Origin: an uncultured Synergistia bacterium
Lineage (GTDB): Bacteria > Eremiobacterota > SpSt-956 > JAKJGF01
Direction: 5' to 3'
DNA length: 7,647 nt
Assembly: GCA_937888925.1 (NCBI GenBank)
Contig: CALARM010000192.1
Coordinates: forward strand, 1-7,647
The notes beneath the pieces are model-generated. The model saw only the letters and a program-made list of their open reading frames with translations, was not told the DNA's origin and searched no databases. The translations under genes and the position numbers were made by a program. Shown in pieces: positions 1-4,541 of this stretch. Positions within the stretch are counted from its first letter, which is position 1. Each line of letters opens with the position of its first letter.

Positions 1-82
1 CGTTTTTTTGCAATATGAATTGAAGCTTTACGGCCTGTGTAAGACTGTCTTCTGCAATTAAAATTTTGATGTCTTTATTCAT
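1..82 (-). CDS. Response regulator receiver domain protein, N-terminal fragment (runs off left edge)
   Basis: Reading the minus strand from the ATG at 82-80 gives 27 codons that are open to the window edge. The peptide begins MNKDIKILIAEDSLTQAVKL. The run ILIAEDS is the first beta strand plus the acidic Glu-Asp pair of CheY-like receiver domains, which binds the metal ion needed for phosphorylation of a downstream aspartate. The following segment (TQAVKLQFILQ) fits helix 1. An SD site (AAAGAGGAG, 97-89) is well spaced from the ATG. The phospho-acceptor Asp, the Lys and any output domain lie outside the window, so it could be a single-domain regulator, a DNA-binding regulator or a hybrid kinase. 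It is divergent from the cyanophycinase gene. A tandem heptad array sits just upstream of its SD. Confidence 0.8.
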   Translation of the reverse strand, partial: MNKDIKILIAEDSLTQAVKLQFILQKN

Positions 83-106
83 AAAATTCTCCTCTTTAAT
101 ATTGTC

Positions 107-134
107 GTGACGCGTGACGCGTGACGCGTGACGC
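107..134. repeat. Tandem heptanucleotide array, 4 exact copies of GTGACGC
   Basis: Four perfect head-to-tail copies of GTGACGC occupy 107-134. On the strand of the adjacent response regulator gene they read GCGTCAC and end 9 nt before its SD (97-89). Related arrays occur at 426-439 and 3252-3283. Confidence 0.9.
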
Positions 135-138
135 GAGG

Positions 139-168
139 ATTATACCATCTGGCTATCAACTTCAGCAA
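139..168 (-). promoter_or_regulatory. Putative sigma70-type promoter for the response regulator
   Basis: On the minus strand, TTGCTG (168-163) and a perfect TATAAT (144-139) are separated by 18 bp. Transcription would start near 131, inside the GTGACGC tandem array, so the array would form most of the 5' leader. This call rests on consensus match alone. Confidence 0.45.
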
Positions 169-212
169 CGGAAATGGTACCGGCCCAAATACCCGTTCAG
201 TCTGAAAGTAAT

Positions 213-276
213 TTATTCAGGGAATTTTTACTTTTATATATTATCGTCTACATAAAATTAAAAATTCACTGAATAA
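213..276. repeat. Long imperfect palindrome (25-bp arms, about 14-nt loop)
   Basis: Bases 213-237 pair with 252-276 with only two mismatches (221/268 and 231/258), leaving a loop at 238-251. It lies in the 422-bp divergent region between the response regulator and cyanophycinase genes and is not followed by a T-tract on the plus strand, so it is not a typical terminator. It could be a REP-like or MITE-like unit, or a protein-binding palindrome. Confidence 0.7.
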
Positions 277-282
277 TAAAAA

Positions 283-322
283 AATCCTTTTCAGAGATTC
301 TATATAAAGGATTCCTTTTTTT
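283..322. terminator. Weak terminator-like hairpin without an obvious gene to end
   Basis: An 8-bp stem (283-290 with 306-313) is followed after CC by seven Ts (316-322) and preceded by seven As (278-284). It resembles an intrinsic terminator, but no gene ends here on either strand. It may be a relic, or may stop read-through before the cyanophycinase gene. Confidence 0.35.
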
Positions 323-356
323 GTAGAGAATTTTAATTGGAGTGAAAAGTAAAAAA

Positions 357-392
357 CAGGTCATTACTCATTATTCACTCATTACTGACCTG
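357..392. repeat. Degenerate heptad array inside a 7-bp inverted repeat
   Basis: CAGGTCA (357-363) and TGACCTG (386-392) are exact inverted copies. The stretch 361-388 reads as four 7-bp units, TCATTAC, TCATTAT, TCACTCA and TTACTGA, a looser version of the heptad family seen elsewhere in the window. It lies upstream of the cyanophycinase gene. Confidence 0.6.
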
Positions 393-425
393 AGCATAAG
401 CATGTAATAAACGTTTTCCTCCCGC

Positions 426-439
426 GCGTTACGCGTTAC
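426..439. repeat. Two tandem GCGTTAC heptads in the cyanophycinase leader region
   Basis: Two exact GCGTTAC copies lie about 50 bp upstream of the cyanophycinase SD. In the gene's sense orientation they match the GCGTCAC/GCATTAC units found before the response regulator and AGE-family genes. Confidence 0.75.
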
Positions 440-441
440 GA

Positions 442-466
442 GAGCATATATTTATTATTTATGCTC
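442..466. promoter_or_regulatory. Inverted repeat upstream of cyanophycinase (possible operator)
   Basis: GAGCATA (442-448) and TATGCTC (460-466) form a perfect 7-bp inverted repeat around an AT-only spacer. A further copy, TGAGCATAA (391-399), is the exact reverse complement of 459-467, so two mutually exclusive pairings are possible. The position about 25 bp before the SD suits an operator or a leader hairpin. No regulator can be named. Confidence 0.35.
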
Positions 467-504
467 ACTACAGTAACTATATAACACAAAAAGGAGCCAC
501 GATT

Positions 505-1800
505 ATGCCAGCAAAAATTCTTTTAATAATTGTTTTCATTATATTATTTTTCTCCTGCATACCTGCCATGTCAGTGGAAAATACGGCAGGTTCTCTCGTC
601 ATCGTCGGAGGAAGGCTTGAAGCTGACAACAGCGATATATACAACAAATTCATAGAACTTTCTATGAAATACAGAGACAAAACCAGAGAAGGAGTTAAAA
701 TAGGCATTATACCGGCAGGAAGCGGAGAACCTGTCGTGAGTGCGGAAATTTTCAAGAAAAACCTTATTTCATATGGCGTTTCGGGAAAAAATATAGAAAT
801 AATTCCTCTTGCATTAAAAGATGATCCTTCCACGGAGTTTGACGAATCAATGTGGAAAGATAACGGAAACAATAAAGAAATAGCAGCAAAAATAGAAACT
901 TATGACGGCCTGTGGTTTACTGGAGGAGATCAGGCGCGATATACAGAGGTTTTGCTCGATAAAGAAAAAAATAAAACACCTGTTCTTGAAGCCATATGGG
1001 ATATATATAACAGAGGAGCAGTCCTGGGAGGGACAAGTGCCGGAGCAGCCATAATGAGTTCTCCCATGATAGGAGGAGGAACCAGTATTGATGCACTGAA
1101 TGATTATTTTGCCCCCCTGGAGAAAGAGAAAGGGAAACTGATTTTAAGCGAAGGTCTCGGATTTTTTAGATATGGTATGGTAGACCAGCATTTCAGCCAG
1201 AGAGGAAGGCCTGGAAGGCTTGTTGCGGCGGCACTGAAAACAAATAATAAATTTGCCTTCGGTATAGATGAAAATACCGCCATGGTGGTGGATAACCGGA
1301 ATAACACCATAGAGGTTATCGGAGAAGGGGGCCTTACAATAGTAAATCTTACAAAGATAATGTTTACGCTTACTGGCTTACTTTGTCCTCCTCCTGAAGT
1401 TTCATCCAATGAAAAATTACAAATAAATGGAATAAATAATATAATTATAAGCTATATAGAAAAAGGTGATATTTACAGACCTCTCTCAGATAAATTCGAC
1501 ATAAAACAGACAGATGATTTTGATGAAGAAGAATATGAAGATGATAAAATTTACGTAAGCACATCCATTTTTGATGATATAAAAGATGCAATTACCGTGT
1601 ATCTCTATAAAAAAGAAACAACAAAAGGTCTCGCTTTTGAGATGACGGCAGAAGAGGAAGGAACGGGATTTTTACTGACCTTCGGGAAAGGAAAAAATAC
1701 GAAAATCTACTGCTGTGACGGAGGAGCTTCTGCTGTTAACGTTCATATGAATATAGAACCGGTTAAGGTTGAAGTGAAAAAATATAAGGGCGACATGTAG
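505..1800 (+). CDS. Cyanophycinase, exported (peptidase family S51)
   Basis: This 431-aa protein hydrolyses cyanophycin (multi-L-arginyl-poly-aspartate) to beta-Asp-Arg dipeptides. Residues 1-23 form a signal peptide: Lys4, a hydrophobic core at about 5-17, and a plausible cut after AMS. Cys18 is not in a good lipobox. The family signature is GGTSAGA at 175-181 with nucleophile Ser178. Supporting conserved blocks are VIVGG (32-36), FTGGDQ (138-143), DQHFSQRGRPGRL (227-239) with His229, and GIDENTA (253-259). It is longer than cytoplasmic CphB (about 270 aa); the signal peptide and extra C-terminal region match extracellular or periplasmic forms. The C-terminus has an acidic patch near 337-347. 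SD AAGGAG (491-496) lies 8 nt before the ATG. No cyanophycin synthetase or isoaspartyl dipeptidase gene is in the window, which suggests scavenging of external polymer (inference). Confidence 0.88.
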   Translation: MPAKILLIIVFIILFFSCIPAMSVENTAGSLVIVGGRLEADNSDIYNKFIELSMKYRDKTREGVKIGIIPAGSGEPVVSAEIFKKNLISYGVSGKNIEIIPLALKDDPSTEFDESMWKDNGNNKEIAAKIETYDGLWFTGGDQARYTEVLLDKEKNKTPVLEAIWDIYNRGAVLGGTSAGAAIMSSPMIGGGTSIDALNDYFAPLEKEKGKLILSEGLGFFRYGMVDQHFSQRGRPGRLVAAALKTNNKFAFGIDENTAMVVDNRNNTIEVIGEGGLTIVNLTKIMFTLTGLLCPPPEVSSNEKLQINGINNIIISYIEKGDIYRPLSDKFDIKQTDDFDEEEYEDDKIYVSTSIFDDIKDAITVYLYKKETTKGLAFEMTAEEEGTGFLLTFGKGKNTKIYCCDGGASAVNVHMNIEPVKVEVKKYKGDM

Positions 1801-1816
1801 CCGCCCTTATATTTTT
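1778..1816. terminator. Bidirectional rho-independent terminator shared by cyanophycinase and AGE-family genes
   Basis: A perfect 15-bp stem (1778-1792 with 1802-1816, core AAGGGCG/CGCCCTT) has a 9-nt loop. The stem contains the last codons of cyanophycinase and the loop contains its TAG stop. It is flanked by Ts at 1812-1818 and As at 1777-1782, so it can work on both strands. The convergent gene stops at 1821-1819, directly beside it. Confidence 0.88.
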
Positions 1817-1818
1817 TT

Positions 1819-3231
1819 CTACCACGTACCTATCTCAAGAGCCAGTTTTGCCATTTCAACGGCATGGTATGAACTTTTTCCGGGCCCTCCTTTGGGGTCT
1901 GTCAGGGCAGTTCCGTCCTGTGCCACAGTCTGCCTGTCGCCTCCGATTTCTCTGTCCATAAAATACTTATCCCAGAACTGAAGGGTTTTATCGGTAGCTT
2001 CTTTATATTTCGGATCTCCGTCAATTTTGGACATGGCAAGGGTGGCAAGATAACCTTCTTCCTGCTGCCAGAACGCTTTATTTGTATGCCACATATTCTT
2101 ACCTGTTTCCCTGACGAATACATCGAACCATCCGCCATTTTGTTTATCATAGCCTTTTTCGAGAATAGAATCCAGAATATTTTTTGCACTATCTTTATAG
2201 GTTTTAGATTCTTCGGCAGTCAGAAGTCCTTCTTTACCGAGCAGTCTTTCAGCACGGAGCAGGAAGAGTGCTCCCTGGGTATTATGACCTGTTACTCCTA
2301 TGGTTCCTTCAGGCTGTTTCTGCCATCCTCTCCAGTCTTCTTTCCAGTCTGACGTGAAATTTTCTTTAATAAAACCTGTAGATGGGTCAGGGAAATATTT
2401 AATGAAATCGCCGGTAAGTTCTTTTAACTGGCCCAGGACTTCCTTCTTCCAGTCTCCTTCAGCAATATCAGCCATTTCCAGAAGAGCAGACGTGGCAGGA
2501 TATACTGTAGAATTATAGCTCTTTGTTTTATTTGCCTCAAAGGTGCCGTTATTTACACTGTCAAAAAATCCTCCATTTTCCTTATCTGTAAAATGTTCCG
2601 TAAGGAATTTATGGCCTCCCTTTATGACTTCAAGTATTTCAGGGTCTTTAGTCGCTTTATAATAGGCAATCAAACCTGTAAGTCCATAGGTCTGCTCGTT
2701 TATTGCAAGAGGTTTTTCAGTTTCTCCTTCTGCAAGACCGCCCTTTTTATCTACTTTCTGCATCCAGAAAACCTCACCGTTATCTGTTTTCTGCATATGA
2801 TGGGCAAGCTCAAAATCAACACCATGTTTTGCCATGTCGAGGTATTTCTTATCACCTGTGAGTTCATAGGTTGCAGCATAGGAATAAATCTGTCTGCTTG
2901 TGGGCATAAGGTATTTCTCATTCTCATTGGACACTTTCCCCGCACTGTCTATATGGGTATAAAAGCCTCCGTCCACATCATCCTTTGATACTTTTGCAAA
3001 GAAATCAGTCATATGGGTAGCCTGATTTACCCAGAATTCTTTTGAACCAACAGAAGAAGTTCCTTCTATTTTTCCTGTTTCAGACATCTGCCTGAGCTGG
3101 TTTAAATCATTCATAAATCCGGAAGGAGATGTATTCCCCAGGGAAATGCTGTCCGGCGGAGCTTCCTGAGGAGCAGTTTTTTGAGTAATTGCAGTAGTTA
3201 CCTGTTTCATATTGATAGAATTAATATTCAT
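1819..3231 (-). CDS. AGE (N-acylglucosamine 2-epimerase) family protein with N-terminal extension
   Basis: This 470-aa protein matches the AGE superfamily of (alpha/alpha)6-barrel sugar epimerases and isomerases. Visible family blocks are GGFYTHID (88-95), TSRQIYSYA (111-119), TGLIAYYKAT (185-194), TGHNTQGALFLL (314-325) with His316, AFWQQEEGYLATLAM (386-400), and a C-terminal SSYHAVEMAKLAL (453-465) with His456. The two histidines sit where the family's general acid/base pair is expected. Usual length is about 390-420 aa; the excess is a Thr/Gln/Pro/Ser-rich tail of about 60 residues (motif PPDSISLG, 25-32). There is no signal peptide, so a cytoplasmic location is likely. An excellent SD (AGGAGGT, 3244-3238) fixes the ATG. 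The substrate is unknown: GlcNAc/ManNAc, mannose/glucose and cellobiose epimerases share this fold. Confidence 0.8.
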   Translation of the reverse strand: MNINSINMKQVTTAITQKTAPQEAPPDSISLGNTSPSGFMNDLNQLRQMSETGKIEGTSSVGSKEFWVNQATHMTDFFAKVSKDDVDGGFYTHIDSAGKVSNENEKYLMPTSRQIYSYAATYELTGDKKYLDMAKHGVDFELAHHMQKTDNGEVFWMQKVDKKGGLAEGETEKPLAINEQTYGLTGLIAYYKATKDPEILEVIKGGHKFLTEHFTDKENGGFFDSVNNGTFEANKTKSYNSTVYPATSALLEMADIAEGDWKKEVLGQLKELTGDFIKYFPDPSTGFIKENFTSDWKEDWRGWQKQPEGTIGVTGHNTQGALFLLRAERLLGKEGLLTAEESKTYKDSAKNILDSILEKGYDKQNGGWFDVFVRETGKNMWHTNKAFWQQEEGYLATLAMSKIDGDPKYKEATDKTLQFWDKYFMDREIGGDRQTVAQDGTALTDPKGGPGKSSYHAVEMAKLALEIGTW

Positions 3232-3251
3232 TTTTATACCTCCTGAAATTC

Positions 3252-3283
3252 GTGATGCGTAATGCGTAATGTGTGACGCGTAA
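3252..3283. repeat. Tandem degenerate heptad array (GTRAYGY) before the AGE-family gene
   Basis: Units GTGATGC, GTAATGC, GTAATGT and GTGACGC follow head-to-tail at 3252-3279, plus a partial GTAA. Read in the sense of the minus-strand gene they are GCGTCAC/GCATTAC/GCATCAC units that end 7 nt before its SD (3244-3238). This is nearly the same placement as the GTGACGC array at 107-134. Confidence 0.85.
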
Positions 3284-3299
3284 AAAATTCTGACGTGAG

Positions 3300-3328
3300 A
3301 TTATATTAAAGCTCATCATATCATTACA
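3300..3328 (-). promoter_or_regulatory. Possible promoter of the AGE-family gene
   Basis: A perfect TATAAT on the minus strand (3305-3300) has a poor -35 (TGTAAT, 3328-3323) at 17-bp spacing. Transcription would begin near 3293, and the heptad array would then lie in the leader. A second TATAAT lies at 3338-3333. Confidence 0.35.
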
Positions 3329-3466
3329 TAATATTATAAAATTATTTCGGAAAAATTTCTTGCTCAAAATTGCTGTTTTTACCTGTCTGGGGATTTTTCA
3401 TAACTCTCCCGGAAGACATACAGAAATTGAAATAGATTATGAATCTCCCGAAATCATATTCACAGG

Positions 3467-3667
3467 GATATAATAGTAACTGCCTATCAGTACGGAGGAG
3501 GCATTACAGGCATGATTTCACCGACTACAGGAACTCTTATGGCAGGGCTGTCTATTGCAAAAATTCCATGGAATAAATGGGCTTATTTTATACTGCCTGT
3601 GTTTTTATTTTACTGGCTCGTTGCCGTGATATTTTTAATTATAGGATTACATGTTTACAGTTTTTAG
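3467..3667 (+). pseudogene. C-terminal remnant of a YfcC/DcuC-like (C4-dicarboxylate carrier-type) transporter
   Basis: The plus frame ending in TAG at 3665-3667 encodes about 66 residues, IIVTAYQYGGGITGMISP then TTGTLMAGLSIAKIPWNKW, followed by a hydrophobic helix and a short tail. This matches, from memory, the end of YfcC/DcuC-type carriers: T-A-[YF]-Q-[YF]-G-x-G, then P-T-[ST]-G-x-L-M, then I-[AP]-x-x-K-W and a last transmembrane helix. The frame is closed by TGA at 3440-3442, there is no start codon or SD before the homologous part, and the other transporter helices are absent. The only in-frame ATG (3512) would begin inside the motif. The stop codon's last base is the first base of a GTGAATA repeat unit, so the repeat abuts or trims the remnant. 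I read it as a decayed fragment, not a functional small protein. Confidence 0.65.
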
Positions 3668-3732
3668 TGAATAGTGAGTCGTGAGTAAACAATCTTTTAC
3701 ACACGATTCACGACTCACAACTCACTTTTCAC
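3667..3732. repeat. Inverted pair of heptad arrays (GTGAnnn / nnnTCAC)
   Basis: The left arm has GTGA exactly every 7 bp (3667, 3674, 3681). The right arm has TCAC exactly every 7 bp (3708, 3715, 3722, 3729). Bases 3667-3686 and 3713-3732 are reverse complements at 18 of 20 positions, with a 26-bp centre, so the whole could fold as a hairpin. It lies between the transporter remnant and the promoter region of the Pro-Gly-Gly gene. Confidence 0.8.
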
Positions 3733-3766
3733 GATAATAACTATATTTTAAAAATTTATTTTTTTC

Positions 3767-3819
3767 TGTTACAATTTTTTACAATTTGAAAAATTGTTGT
3801 TACAAATCTCCTATATAAT
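3767..3819 (+). promoter_or_regulatory. Putative promoter region of the Pro-Gly-Gly protein gene with repeated TTACAA boxes
   Basis: TATAAT (3814-3819) gives a good -10, but no good -35 lies at 16-18 bp (AAATTG at 3791-3796 is the best). Upstream, TTACAA occurs at 3769, 3779 and 3800, offsets of 10 and 21 bp, so all three would face the same side of the helix. TGTTACAA is exact at 3767-3774 and 3798-3805. ACAATTT/AAATTGT (3781-3797) forms a small palindrome. A poor -35 plus phased boxes hints at an activator site (inference). Confidence 0.35.
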
Positions 3820-3883
3820 TCAGATAATGAAAGAAATAACAACAACTAAAATAAAAAAATGAAATATAAAGGAGAAATGAAAA

Positions 3884-4333
3884 ATGATAGGCGGAATTCA
3901 AAATAACACAAAAGCAAATGATTACCAGGTAGCAGTAAAAATGGCAAAGACACACAGCAAAGAACAGTTAGAAACTATGTATAAAGAAGCTCAGAAGGGT
4001 CAACAGGGAGCACAGGGTGGACAGAGTGGGCCGGGCGGACCGGGTGGGCCAGGTGGCGGACCAGGCGGACCGGGTGGACCAGGTGGCGGACCGGGTGGAC
4101 CAGGTGGCGGACCGGGTGGACCGGGTGGCCCTGGTAAAGCAAACAGCTCAAAAGAATCAGGGGAAGCAGAAGCAGGTAAAAAGCCGGAAGTAATAAAAGA
4201 GGCTCTTGAAATAAAACAGAAGGATGAAACCAATCTTTCTTCAGATGCACAGAGCGGTAATGACGGAGCAGGTACAGGCAACCTTGCATCATTCGGTATG
4301 AACCTTCAGGCATTTGCAGGAAATATGGGTTAA
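3884..4333 (+). CDS. Small Pro-Gly-Gly repeat protein of unknown function
   Basis: I do not recognise this 149-aa protein. Residues 1-45 are polar, with a likely amphipathic helix around 13-38 (DYQVAVKMAKTHSKEQLETM). Residues 50-84 consist of eleven Pro-Gly units, mostly PGG or PGGG, in no strict order of length. Residues 85-125 are charged and Ser/Glu/Lys-rich, and the last 25 residues are Gly/Asn/Phe-containing. There is no signal peptide, no transmembrane helix and no cysteine. The repeat is not collagen: the register breaks at every PGGG and there is no third-position variety. The repeat DNA (4031-4135) is very GC-rich against an AT-rich genome, with varied codons (CCG/CCA/CCT, GGT/GGC/GGA), which argues for protein-level conservation over recent slippage alone. 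SD AAAGGAG (3868-3874) lies 9 nt before the ATG, and the gene has its own strong terminator, so good expression is likely. Confidence 0.75.
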   Translation: MIGGIQNNTKANDYQVAVKMAKTHSKEQLETMYKEAQKGQQGAQGGQSGPGGPGGPGGGPGGPGGPGGGPGGPGGGPGGPGGPGKANSSKESGEAEAGKKPEVIKEALEIKQKDETNLSSDAQSGNDGAGTGNLASFGMNLQAFAGNMG

Positions 4334-4343
4334 TTAAAATAGA

Positions 4344-4376
4344 AAAAAGGCCGGTTCAAAGAGAACCGGCCTTTTT
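4344..4376. terminator. Strong bidirectional terminator after the Pro-Gly-Gly gene
   Basis: A perfect 13-bp stem (4344-4356 with 4364-4376, core GGCCGGTT/AACCGGCC) has a 7-nt loop and is flanked by A and T runs. It starts about 10 nt after the stop codon. Its symmetry means it can also end transcripts of the convergent methyltransferase gene, about 165 nt beyond that gene's stop. Confidence 0.9.
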
Positions 4377-4389
4377 AATTTGTAAGTTT

Positions 4390-4518
4390 TCAGCTATCAG
4401 CAGACAGCAGTCAGCTTTTACAGGAATTACATAATAAATGTCGTTAAATATTTTTTCAGACTGATTTACACAGTCAGGCTTTATAAGTTTTAGCTGATAG
4501 CTGATAGCTAACTGCTGG
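4390..4518. repeat. Inverted pair of TCAGCTA-type heptad arrays
   Basis: The left array (4390-4418) has CAG every 7 bp: CAGCTAT, CAGCAGA, CAGCAGT, CAGCTTT. The right array (4491-4518) reads TAGCTGA, TAGCTGA, TAGCTAA, CTGCTGG and is the left type in reverse orientation. About 72 bp separate them, including a small GACTG/CAGTC palindrome (4459-4475). An 8-bp TAAGTTTT occurs directly repeated at 4383 and 4484. The region is convergent and holds no gene. Confidence 0.75.
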
Positions 4519-4541
4519 ACCCTTACTTTAATTTTAGATAT

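Noticed and set aside
107..134. Possible CRISPR array or origin iterons
   Set aside because: The units are 7 bp, contiguous and without spacers; no cas genes, DnaA boxes or replication genes are visible.
138..253. Open plus-strand frame of about 38 codons ending at TAA near 253
   Set aside because: It has no start codon or SD, overlaps the palindrome at 213-276, and shows no recognisable protein pattern.
520..560. Lipoprotein signal on cyanophycinase (Cys18)
   Set aside because: Residues before Cys18 are Phe-Phe-Ser, a poor lipobox without Leu at -3; ordinary signal peptidase cleavage after AMS fits better, though a lipoprotein is not excluded.
477..872. Antisense open frame within cyanophycinase
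   Set aside because: The opposite strand encodes a protein with conserved cyanophycinase motifs; this frame has no SD and no family signal.
4031..4135. Collagen-like (Gly-X-Y) domain
   Set aside because: The G-X-Y register is broken by each PGGG, and X/Y variety typical of bacterial collagens is absent.
3975..4313. Long antisense open frames opposite the Pro-Gly-Gly gene, rich in Pro/His/Val
   Set aside because: They mirror the PGG repeat (GGN read in reverse gives CC-rich codons), lack an SD, and conflict with the well-supported plus-strand gene and terminator.
4459..4475. GACTG/CAGTC hairpin as a terminator for the methyltransferase
   Set aside because: The stem is only 5 bp and no T-tract follows on the minus strand; the hairpin at 4344-4376 is a far better candidate.
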